Shown here: positions 12,501-24,500 of the stretch, one piece after another
Layout: every line of letters begins with the position of its first letter
Numbering within the stretch: the first letter of the stretch is position 1
From: Capitulum mitella
Lineage: Eukaryota; Arthropoda; Thecostraca; Pollicipedomorpha; Pollicipedidae
Assembly: GCA_030062745.1 (NCBI GenBank)
Contig: CP099842.1
Location: 10,299,838 to 10,363,837, forward strand
Direction: 5' to 3'
Length of the DNA: 64,000 nt
Program-made: the position numbers and the translations under genes
The notes under the pieces: generated by a model
What the model was told of the DNA's origin: nothing
The model's database searches: none
What the model saw: only the letters and a program-made list of their open reading frames with translations

Positions 12501-15500
12501 ACGTTTCCTGGATGTGCCGCTCTCGTTGTGGTTATCATGTTGACGCTGTAATAGGTCGTCCAGACAATGACGTCGAAATGGAGCCAAATGCTGCGCGGGC
12601 GCAGCGCGAGTTTTTTGCGTCACTGGCCTAATCAATTTGTATGCATTACGCAATCCTTCGTCCTCACAGGTCGCAAAAGCTCCGGGAAATTTTGGAACAA
12701 CGATGTCAGGGCGGTCCTTATCATCTGCTTTCGGATCACGGTCCTGGTGTTTTGTCAACAGCAGCGCTGCATTTGTGGCATGGCCTCAGTTTATTTTAAT
12801 TTTACAGCGAGAAGAGTCCATGAAGCGGCTGCTGGAGTGGAAGCAGAGGATGCTGCAGTCACCCCTTACCCGCAAGTCACCGAAAATGGCAGAGGCTGCC
12901 GCTCGTTTTCCACCAGACCAGTACAAGAGGTACGCCGTGTAGTCTAGTCCTGGCTGATGCATAGATAGCACTGCTTGTAGATGTTGTCAACCTGTAGTGG
13001 AGAGGTGGCCAGTTAAGTATGTACGAAAGGAGGAAGGCCGAATAATACGCAGTTTAATGTGCTGTGTTTTTGCAACGGTGCAAGGCGGCTCAACGTGTCA
13101 TTTTTAATCCTGATATGCGGAACTGATTTGGTTTACTTTACCCAGTGCTTATCAGTGATGTGTCAGTTTGTTTTTTTTTCTTCAAATCCCAGCAGACGTG
13201 ACATTTGCATGACCTCGCTAGACGAGAGGGGACGGTTAGGACGCTTTACCCTCAACTTTGGCGCAGCTTAACATTGCGCGAATGAGCTTTGCACGGAAAG
13301 AAGTGCCTTAAACCCCGGATGCCATTGTCAGATTTAGACTCGTGACGTGGTCCCTAGGCAGTGTATACGCATGCGACTAACTTCCTGGCCTGTGCCGCCA
13401 TTAGAGCGTACTTGTTGCCGTGGTCATACCGTAACATGCGGCCGGTTAAACTGACTAACGGTGTATGGCCGGGGCAAATTAAGGCAGTCGTCTGTTGAAT
13501 ATGTGACTCGTGTCCCCTGAGCCGTGGTTCGCTATTCGCCACGGTCTGTTCGAAACGCGACTGTTGTGATTCATTGACGTTTATTTCAAGGACTGAGATG
13601 ATGGATGTGGTCCTCGACTGGAACCAATAAGGACACCGCAGACCCTGAGCCTGTTCTTTTCATTGCCAGCCCAAGGTGTCGCTGCGTTTTCACCCGCAGC
13701 GAGTGGCGTCAGCATGTGAGAAATGTGCCCGGCCGTGGCGCGTCTTCGGACGCCGTGGCCGCCCCGGCTCGACCGCGGGCGGCAAAACCGGTGGGCTGTT
13801 GTCGAGAGCGTCCTGATCACCCGAGCCGGTCTCCCCTCAGGAGGGTGCGGCAGGAGCAGGAGCGGAGCGAGATCTCCAGGATGCCGCGGCCGCAGACCGT
13901 CCACGGCCTGCCCGCTCCGGAGAGCAGAGGTAGGAGACCGCCGGCGGCCGGCCCGGCTCGGCTCTCGCCCGGGGTCGGCGCAGACGCCGGTCAGGTCGGG
14001 GTCAGGGAGTCAGGCGGGTACGGTCAGTCACTGTCAGAACGGTCAAAACGGTCAGGCGCCGATCAGGTCAGGGTCAGGGAGTCAGGCGGGTACGGTCAGG
14101 CATTGTCAGAACGGTCAAAACGGTCGACACTCTGGTCAGGCCGGGGTCAGGAGGTCAAACGAGTTTGGCCAAAAACTGCCAGAATGGTCAAAATGGTCAG
14201 AACACTGTCCGCCGGACAAGTCCAGGACAGACCGTGGCTTCTGCCACTAGACGGTGACACCAAACTGCTCATCCGGCTACCACGGACGTTGTTGTTGCCA
14301 GTCGGATTGGAGCCTGCCAAAGTCCATCATGTGGACTTCGTTATAGAACGAACGGACAAGTTCGTCGAAGTCAACCCCCCCATTTTCCGCAAAAGATAGC
14401 ATCAGGTTTTGCATCTGTGTTCCACAACATTATTCTCGTCAAATGGCTGTCCTACAAAACACCGCGCTCAGCGGCCCGTGCGTTTGGTAACCGCCCACGT
14501 GGTAACCCTGAGGCCTGAGGGCCAACGGCCGGTGGGGAACGCGGCTGCAGGTCTGACCGGTAGTGGGCCCTGCAGTCGATCCCGGCCTGGAATGTGCCGC
14601 CGAGACCCCGTTCTCGCTGCGATACCATCTCACCGGGCTTACGGCCGGCTTTGCAGACCCGTTGGCCATAGTGGTCTCGCCGATCGGGGTGTTGTCGACA
14701 TTTTTGCCGATGACGTCGCCGCGAACGCCGCGAACCGCCTGGTGCGACTGCTGTTGCCATGGGTGCTAGATGGCTGCGATGCGGTGCCCGGCGCGGTAGC
14801 CGGCCCCCGGCTCAGTGCTGTCGCAGCGGTCCCCGTGCGGAGGTGCGGTGGTGACCCCGTGTCGACTGTGTTTGACGCCGACCGCCGGCGACTCTGTGGC
14901 GACCTTCCTCGGCGGTGATTCGGGAGCACTAACCTCTGCAGCCAGGCAGAACTGCATCGTCGCGCGGGACTAACAGCAACCTTGAGCCCGGCGAGGCCGC
15001 CCGTGGGATCTGATCTCGGTCGGCGTCCGTGCGGCGCAGTGCGGTGGTGAAGGACTAACCGGGACTCCGGTGGCTTCTGTGCAGGCGTCGGGCGGGACTG
15101 AGACGGCAGTGCCAATCTGGCAGCGCTGCCACATCGCCGTGAGAGATCGCGTCCTGCGTAGTCCTGCGGTGATTGGTGCTGGTGCGCTGGGCAGTGGCAG
15201 AACTAACCGGGCTGTGGCGGCATTCCGAGCACTTTGTCGAGACAATGACGCTGTTTTTCCACCGTCGACCGGAGACGCTGTTGACGGAGACAGACTGTGT
15301 CTCCTTCGGCGAGAAAGCGAAACATTCCATTAATTTAAGCAGCCTCTGTGCTGTGCCGCAACAGCTGATTCTCTCTGGTGGGGATCCGCCCTCTATTGGA
15401 CACCCGCGCGCTGCCCTGGAGCAACACAGCTCCCTACTGGAATGTCAGATTTTACCGTAGCGACAAACGGCGATTCGATAACGACAGTTTGACAAAACGA

Positions 15501-18500
15501 CAATAAGAAACGGTAACGACGAAACGATATTCGATACCGATAGCGACAAAAGCCTGTGCATTCTGAGCCGGCTGTCTAAGAGGCTCTGGACATGCCTCTG
15601 AAGTCGTCATTTACAAAAATTAGAATCGTCCCCACGATAATCGGCCAGCCGAAACGGTTTCGTGTTTCGGCCCCGATTTGGGTTCTGGCGACCCATTGCA
15701 CGGTTGTAAATATCGCTCGGTAGTGTGCTTTGCAGCGTAATCAGTCCTGTGCGGGGAAAGAACGGTCATGACGTTCCTTCCGCATTTATTTCTAATGCCT
15801 TGTGATCTGCTTAACACGTAGCTTTCTTTAGAAGACTTTTCTCTGCATGATATTATTTGCGCCGCCCGGCAACGCTGCTTTGGAGGTGCGCTGGACGACG
15901 CCCAAGCGTCCCAGGAGGCGGGGCGGTAAGCAGCAATCCTATTCCTTTCTCTCTCTTTAACTCACCATGTAACTAGTACGGCGCTCGCTTTCTACAATCG
16001 CCTCTGCCCGCTTCCACTAACACCGCGCCCGGAAGACGAGAGAAGCGACCGCGGCCCTCTCCTGCTCGACTAACCTGGTGGACGGTGCGGACGGAAGACT
16101 GAAGTTTCCCCTCTACTCGACAGATGGCAGGGACTCGGAATTCCTGCCGCCGCCGGCGCAAGACTATGTGAACCTGTCGTACCGGCTGGGCGACGCCGAC
16201 CCGTGGGCGGCGGCCGGGAGCCGGGAAGAGCCGTGCCCTCAGGCGCCGCGAGCCGGCCCCGGCCCCGGCCTGTCCTCGCCGCATCACGGCGCGTGGCTCG
16301 AGAGGCCGGAGCCGCATAAGCCCGACAACCGCGCGACGGCCAGTGGCCAGGAGGCCGGCCACGGCCACCCAGGCCGGCTCAAGACCGAGATGGACTTCCG
16401 CAACTTCGACAAGTCGGCCGGCACGCTGCCCGGCGACGGCTTTCGACAGGCGCACGACCAGTACCACTCGCAGAAGGACAAGTACCACCACGAGCTGCAC
16501 AACTACGACCACTTCTACCCGACCAAGGAGAAGGTGGCGCCGCCGCGGCGCGGGCTGACCGGCGAGCCGACGCCGCCGTCGCCCGTCGGCCTCCCGCCAC
16601 TGCTCAGCGCCCGCGAGCTGGAGGAGGCGCCGCTGGCGGGTGAGCTGCGCGCGCCGGAGTGCGCCACGCTCGGCAAACACTCGGACAGCGGCTACGACAC
16701 GCTGCAGGCGGACGTCACCGGCGACGAGGCACCGGCGCGGGCGCAGGGCGGCCGGCGCGCCGCCGCCGCCGAGCCGAAGCCGGCTCTGCTGGTCGGCTGG
16801 CCGACGACGGACTGGCACGGAGACGACGCCGACAGGATCGACGAGTCCAGGCTGGTGAAGGAGTTCAGCTACGAGTACGTCAAGCCGGACTCGACGACCG
16901 AGCCGCCCGCCGTCAAAATCCCGCCCAAGGTGATGCCAAAGAGAACGGCGGCGCAGCCGAGCCAGGACAGCGCGAGCAGACAGAACGATTCGCCTCCCAA
17001 GAGTCTGGTCCAGGAGCGGATAAAGGCGTTCAAGAGTCGGCTGGACGTCTCGAGCGTCGGCGAGGAACAGCTGGAGAAGCCTCTGCGGCTGGTGAAGACT
17101 CAGGCCGAGGTGGCCGAAGCTCAGGTGTCCCAGCTGAAAATGCCGCCGGTCGACTTCAGGGAAACGGAGGCCATCACGGTGACGGCGTCCGAAGCGCAGG
17201 TGACAACCATCCGGAGTCTGAACGCCTCGCTGAGGTCGCGCGCCGGTTCGACCAGGGACTCGCGGTCGCCGGAGGAGGCCGGCCAGCCGGACCGCTCCCT
17301 GACGTACTCGGACGGCAGCCCGGCCAACAGCCTGGACCTCAGGGATATACGCAGCCCGCAGGACATCATCGACTCGCGCAAGTCGCGCTGCAACCTTAGG
17401 AAATTTGCGCTGGAGGAGGACGTTTCCGCCCCAGAAGCGGCCAGCGCCCACGACGAGGCGGCCAGTTCGTCCGTGGAGGACCTGCTGTCGAGGTTCGAGA
17501 GCGGGCGCCGGTCGCGGAGTGAGCGCGCGCCCGGCGCGGTCGAGCCGGCGCACGGCGCCAGACGCGACGGCAGCGACTCGGACGGCGCGGTCGAGGTGAC
17601 GTCACGCTCGGAGCCGGCGCTGAGCGCGGCCGGCGTGCTGGTGGACCTGCGCCGCTCGGCCGACCGCCTCGGCCCGACCGAGCCGCCGCCGGCCGCCGCT
17701 GGCGCCTCCGACTTTGCCGTGACGCGGTTCGGGCCGGACGAGAGCGTGGCGGCGGCGGCGACTCCGGTTCCGGCTCCGGCTCCGGCTCCGGCTCCGGCCC
17801 CGTCGCCCCGCAGGGCAGCCAAGCAGGAGCCGCGCGCGCCGCCCGCCGTGCCTCCCAAGCCGCAGCGGCCAAGCCCGGCCGCTGTCGCGGCGGCGACTCC
17901 AATCTACGCCAACCAGCCGCCGGGCGGCGCGTTCGCGCTCAACACGTCCAGTGAGGACCAGTACCTGCCGCTGAGCCCGCCGCGGAAGCTGGCCGAGCCG
18001 CCCGGCTCCGAGTCGGCCATGCACTCACGCCAGTCGTCAGCGAGCCTGCCGCCGCCGCCGAGCGCGCCGCCGCCGCCGCCGCCGCCGCCGCTGCCGGCGC
18101 GCGGACCACAGGCCGGCCGGTCGGAGGAGAGCGCCTACATGGAGATGAACGCCAACGTGCTGAACCTCAGCTTCGAGGCGTCGCAGAACATGTTCAAGAA
18201 GCTGTCGAACCACGGCGTGATGCGGGACGCGACCAAGTACTCGGAAATCCGCGAGGCCGGCCACCAGTACGAGTACATGTTCCCCAGCGGCGGGCCCGGG
18301 AGAACCCGTCTACATGGAGGTCCCGTCGGAGAACGGCAACGCTGCCGGCGCGGCCAGGGCGCCGCCGGCCGAAACCAAGATCGACAACAAGCGCAAGGCC
18401 GAGGCCAAGAAGCTGAAGGGCGAGAAGCGCAAGTCGGACAAGAAGTCGGGCTCGGCGGACAGCTCGGCCTCGGACGCCGACGACGAGGGCTCCAAGGAGA

Positions 18501-21500
18501 TGGACCGGCCGCGCAGCCGGCGGCTGAGCCTGTCCGACACGTTCCGCCCGGCCTCCTACTACCTGCAGATGCACGACCGGCGCGAGCAGGCCGACTCGTC
18601 CGACAGCGACCTGGTCTCGCCGCCGCCGATCCCCATGTCGCCGCCGCCGATGGACGAGCTGCAGCCGGGCGCCGGCGCCAAGTTCAACTACGAGCCGGCC
18701 GAGCCGGAGGCGCCGCCCTACCTGCTCAACGCGCTGCTGGCGGCGCACTCGGCGCAGATGACGTCGGTCGGCGGCCAGCAGGTGGTGACGGAGGCGGCCG
18801 ACCGGCGCGCGTCCCTCTCCAGCCAGGGCTCGTCGCAGGACAGCCTGGCGCGGCTGGCGGCCGACATCGTCTCCCGCCGCTCGCAGGACTCGGGCTCCCT
18901 CGACAGCGTGCCGATCAAGCAGGAGCGGACGCCATCTGTCGATAGCAACCGCATTGACAAGTACAAGCGGCGCCCGGTGGTGGACGAGATGGCGCTGATG
19001 GCGGTGTCCGAGGACCCGCTGGTGCTGCGCTCAGAGGACCGGTACCCGGGCGCCGTGCAGCTGGCGACGCCGCCTCGCTCACTGCTCTCCGAGGATAAGT
19101 ACCCGATCCAGGACAGCAACGGCTACATGACCATGATGTCGCCGCTGGCGGCGCACAAGTGCGCGCCGCCGGCGCCGCCCAAGCCGTGCCAGGCGCACCA
19201 GACGTACGAAAACTTGCCCACGCCGCGCTCCAGGAAGCCGTCCGAGGTCTCGATCCACACGCTCATGTCGGTGGCGTCCAGCGACAGCCAGCTCCCGACG
19301 CCGAAGCGGGAGAGCTTCAGCTCGCTGACCAGCATCGAGCTGACGCCGGTCAAAAGCCCCGAGTTCCAGTCGGACTTCGCGCGCACCTTCCGCGACGAAG
19401 CGGCCCTGGAGCGGCCTCCGGAGCGGCCGCCGCCGCCGCCCCCGCCGCCGCCGCCCGACAGCCGACCGCCGCCGCCGCCGCCTCCGCTGGAGGCGACGAG
19501 CGGGCCGCCGGCGCCGCGCGAGACGGGCGCGCGGCCGCGCATGCCGCGCACGCAGCTGTCGCCGCGCGAGCCGGTCGGCGCCGCGGCCGCGCTCGTCGAC
19601 CACCGGCGCGGCAGCTCCAACATCTCGGTCAACTCGGCCACTTCGACGGGCAGCGACGGGCGCGCGCCGTACTACTACTCGGACCTAGCGGCGGCGGCGG
19701 CGCTGCAGGAGCGGCCGGCGCGGCCGCGGCCGCAGCTCAACAACCAGCGCGAGCTGGACGCCAGCAAGCGGGCCGACATCGGCCGTAAAGTGAACCAGAT
19801 CGGCACGCCCGAGGACCGGCTGGCGCGCGTCGGCCGCATCGCGGCGCAGCTGCGCAGCTCGGTCGAGTACCTGGAGGCGCAGAAGTGGTCCGACCTGGAC
19901 GAGCGCAACGTGTACGACTCGGACACGCTGAAGAAGGCGAGGCGGCGCTCGCACACGCCCGACGCGGCCGACCAGTCGGTGCGCAACATCTTCCCGGACG
20001 GGCTGCGCGTCAAGAACGACGAGGCGACCGGCCCGGTGTTGTCGCACCACCGGCGCACGCGCTCGCTGGAGGGCCTGCTCGAGGAGACGCCGCGCTCGCG
20101 GGGCGCGCCGCCGCGGAGCGGCGACTCGCCGGCGGACGGCGCCGGCGCCGCCGACCGGGCGGCGCAGCGCCGCTCTCGCACACCCGACTTCCTGTCGTCG
20201 GGCGCGAGCGAGTTCGAGCGCGACACGCGGCCGCGCGCGCACACGCCCGACGTGCTGCAGTCGCGGCCGCGGGACGAGCCCCGGCCGTACCGACTCGAGG
20301 ACCGGCCGCCGATGCCGCTGCCGCGCTCCGAGCTGGCGCGCTCGGCCGGCGAGCCGCCGCCGTACCGGGCGCCGCCGCCGGCCGGGACAGCGTCGGGCCG
20401 GAGCCCGGGGCCAGGCCCGGCTGCGGACGGCGGCGGCGGCTGGGACGGGGACCTGGCGGGCCGCGCCAGCCTCCGTCAGGCGCAGTCGATGGAGAGCCTG
20501 GGCCCGGCCGAGCGGCGGACGGCGCTGCCTCCGGCGGAGGCGGCCGACCCTCGCCGCGTGGCGCGCGGCGCCCTCTACGTCAACGAGCCGATGCGACAGC
20601 GCTACCAGGAGCGCTCCGGCTGCCGGTCCAGCGATGACGTGCGCTACGACCGACTGCTGGAGCGCTCCGAGACGCTGGAGCGCGCCAAGCACGGCCGCAC
20701 GTACCTGGAACAGTACGACTGGGACGAGCGGCACGAACAGTTCCGACCGAGCCCGCAGCTGCCGGAGCGGCCCGGCGTCCAGCCCGACAGCCAGCGGCCT
20801 TTTTTAGGCGATGGCCTCCCTCCGTCTTTCGAGATTGACCGCGAGGAGCTCCGCCAGTGGGACCTGCTGTCCTCGGCGCCTCTGGTTGACGAACGACGAC
20901 GAGGGAGGCCGAAATCCGCCCCCGACCTCTCCCGGACGGCGGACGGCTGGGAGCCGCCGGACTTCAGTTTCGACTCCTCCCCGGCCTCCACCGCTGCCTT
21001 CTCCTGCTCTGACCCCTGGCCGGCCCCCGGCGCCGACCCTCCGCCCGCGGAGCCCCCCACCGCTGCCGCGCCCGAGTCCTTCCGTTCGGACCCCGACCCC
21101 GGCTCGGTATCGGCCTCTTCACCCGCCCTGCCTGCTGCTGCTGCCGCCGCCGCCGCCGCCGCCACCACGGCCGCCGCTGCCGCGGACGCGGAAGACTCCA
21201 CCGCGCCACCAGAGACGGCACCGCCAGACAGCGCTGCAGGTCAGTCAGTCAGTGAGTGCAGGGCTCTGGCGGCTCTCCGGGCTGTCAGTTCGCCGCAGGA
21301 GCCGCGGCCGCGGCCCGTGACGCGCCATTGAGCGGCGCCGCCGGGCCGTGTGGCCGGCCGGCGGCCGCCGCCGGCGCCGGCGATTGTCGTCCGCGGCCTG
21401 ACGACATGAATATTCAGCTGCGCCGCTCCGGCGGCGGCGGGATCGATGCTCCCGATGTGACAGTGCTCTTATTATGGGCCGCTTCTCTCCTTCGGCGCCG

Positions 21501-24500
21501 CATCAATTGAAATTCCGGAAGAACGCGGCTGATTGCGTCTAATGGCCGCGCTTAATGTGTTTGCTGTCCTCCCCGGTGAGGCGACGTGGAAGTGATGGGA
21601 TTCGTGTCGCGTTCAGACCCGCCTTTGCTGAATTCAGGTCACTCCACTAATGCCGCATCATAACAGGCAGTCCCATAAGGAGATGAGGAGAGGTCGAGCG
21701 CTGTTCATCATCCATCCCTCGGACTGGGAGCAGGACCGGCCCGTACCCCAGCTGCCGTCGGCAGAGACCCTCTGTCGGTCCCGGGCCGATGGGACCTTAT
21801 AGCGGTACCCGACCGAGCAGAAACAGCCTCGGCCGATGGGACGATGTCTGACGCTCTCTGGAACGGGACATTGTAGCGGGTCCCGGCCGTTTGGACCCGG
21901 CCAGTGGGAGCCGATGGTTGAGTCCGGCCAGCGAAACTCTGGGACCAGGCCGGCGGGGCCCGGCAGTGGGACTCGGCGGCGGGACCCGGCGGCGGGACCC
22001 TGCCGGCGGGGCCCGGCCAGTGGGACCCGGTGGCGGGACCCGGCTGGGACCCGGTAGTAGGAGCTGGTGGTAGGACCCGGCCAGCGGGACCCGGTGGCGG
22101 GACCCGGCTGGGACCCGGCAGTAGGAGCCGTTGGTGGGATCCGGTGGCGGGACCCAGCTGGGGACCTGGTAATAGGAGCCGGTAGTGGGACCCGGTGGCG
22201 GGACCCGGTGTCGGGACCGGACCGCCGTGGTCCAGAGGCGGCGTGCGGCCGGCGGCCGCTCAATGAGAGGGCAGGCGAAGCGGGACCGTGGCCTGATCTG
22301 ATCAGAACCGCTTTCCGGAACACTAATGGCGCGGTCCGGCGCCGCTGTCCGCCCCCCCCCCCCCGCCGGTCCGCGTCCCGCCGCGTCGTGCGCCCAGCAA
22401 ACGGCACGAGTGGCCTGAATTGTCCACAGCGCGCGCCCCGAGCCGGATGTGTCGTTTCTTTACCGCGCCGTATATCGGAATGACCGGATAGTGGCGGTCG
22501 TGTAAGTCGTGCTGTTTATTGGCTCTGTCATGTTTTCTTTCTGCGATGACTTCCTTTGATCGGATAGTTTGGTTTCCCGCGCGTGCAACTGTAGAAGCCA
22601 TTATGTCGCAACCGTTAACCTCCGCTGCTATGGACTCTGGTAAAACAATGCCGCCAATCCGTATGCATCCACGCATTGTTTGTTCAGGGACAAACATGTG
22701 TCAATATTCCCCTGACTAATTTTGTTGGTGAGGAATAAAAGACATCGTGTATGCGCACGTTAGCACCACCAATCAGTTTAACTATCTCGGCTTTCGATCG
22801 CCTCGTCGGTTTTATTAATATTTTTTGTAGCCTTGAATTTTCCTCCCCTGCTCTCGCCTCCTGCTGCGCTTCATCGCACCCAAGCAGACCGATAAGCATC
22901 GGATTCAGTGCATTATTACCGGGAGCTGAGCGCACTGGTCACGAAGCAGAGCTGTTGGTGTGCGTCAGGCGGCACCAGCCCGGGCTCGGTCCGGGCCTCG
23001 TCTGTCGCCGGGGCCGGCCGGCCGCTGTCGTGCGTTCCGTTCCCGGTCCCCGCCGGGCGGTCGGGACCGGCCAGTGGAGCCGGCGGGGAGGACTGTGCTG
23101 CTGGTGCCGGCCGGGTCCGGTCCGGACTGAGCGGTGACCAAGACAATGGCTCTGTTCGCCGGCCATCCATGGCGCAGGTGTTCTCTGGCTTGCGGATGGA
23201 CGACCGAATCTGCTCCTTGTCGTTGTCCATGGCATGGGTGTAATCTCTGCGGGGGCTGTGGGGGACATGTCCTTCGCCGTTTTCCAGAAGTGGTTTGTGC
23301 CCTTAATTTTTAAGGTATCAGATGGGTGTTTCCTTTTGGCGACACAATTTCTTGAACTTTGAAACCTGACAAAAGAAATTTTGACAGTAGTTTGTCACGC
23401 AACGTCCGAAAAAAATGACTCCCCCTCTCCCTACCTATTCTTGGCGAACTGTAGTCAGCTTACTGCTCCAATTTCTGAACCGTGGCTTCACACATGGTCC
23501 ATACCGATGTGGTAGGAGAACTCGGAAGTACCGCAGTACGGTGGTGCTCAGGAGTTCTGTAGTACGGTGGCAGGAGTACCAGGATTTCGCACTGGATGCA
23601 GACTGTCCGGACCCCGTCCGCTGGTGTGGCGACAGTACTCAGGAGTTCCGTAGAAACGTCTGGGAGTACCAGGATTTCGTACAGGATGCGTCCCAGGTCC
23701 GTTCGCTCCGTGATAAAAGTACCGCGGACTCCGACGGCTCGCCTGTCGGCAATGCGCGAAAGGTGCTCGCGCCGGAGTCCACCGGCGTGACGGTGGACTC
23801 GGCTACTCGGGCTGAGCGGCGCCCGCCGGCCCCTTCCGTTGCGGTCTGACTCCCAGGTCTCTGGTCCACTGCTGCCCGGTCGGCGGCAGCCCAGTTCTGG
23901 AGGACGGAATCCCCCGTTGGCGCCAGCCGTATCGGCTCCTCGGGGCGTCAGGCGGTACTGTTGGCGGCATGCCCAGTTGCCGTTTCAGGACAAACAGGAC
24001 CCAACTGAGACTAGCGTGAACGCGACCGGCTGCTATATAGCTAATCACGCCGAATTTACTGAGTTTACCGCATGTCGTCTGCGCTTCCAAGAATGGCGAT
24101 AATCGGAAGCAGAAAAGTGAAAATTCTGGCTGAAACACTGGTATTCAGGCTCCGATGTCCAGTTATTTCTCCCTCATTCGTCTTCTTTTTTTTTTGTTAT
24201 TTCAAAAAATTCAACTTTTTGGTTTCCTATGAACCATTCAGACTGCGTAGACGGATTTTTTTCATTTGTGTTTCGTCACTGCTTTTTCACGACCTTTCAC
24301 CGCCTGCGTGATGGGACGCGGACGCGCCGAAAAACTCGCCACTCTCGGTGGAGCGGGGTGAGTGGTCATCGCGCGTGGCGGCGCGGCCAGACCTCTCGAG
24401 ATGGGCCGCTGTTTTTCTGACGTCTCCCGCGAGGGCGGCAGCCGGCGCGAGGCGGCGGCGCACGCGCGGAACTCTTCTCTCCGGGCATTTCACGCCGTCC

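Larger units (their letters stand above)
7455..12807 (+). other. Intron 3 with small dispersed repeats
   Basis: This 5.4-kb intron holds the transposon-derived copies and 27-bp minisatellite listed separately. It also has a GC-richer stretch at 11260-12240, which includes a CRE-like TGACGTCA near 12091, and a CT run at 12268-12292. I see no further family exon, and the flanking exons join in phase without one. Confidence 0.65.

Noticed and set aside
15973-17553. 526-codon open frame on the minus strand
   Set aside because: It is antisense to the giant exon and made almost wholly of Arg/Ala/Val/Leu, as expected from the complement of GC-rich coding sequence. The plus strand has splice phase and motifs.
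18301-18945. Continuation of the first frame in the giant exon
   Set aside because: It is low in Tyr/Ser motifs and rich in Arg/Gly/Ala. The shifted frame continues with GEPVYMEV and an ordered acidic/basic pattern to the donor.
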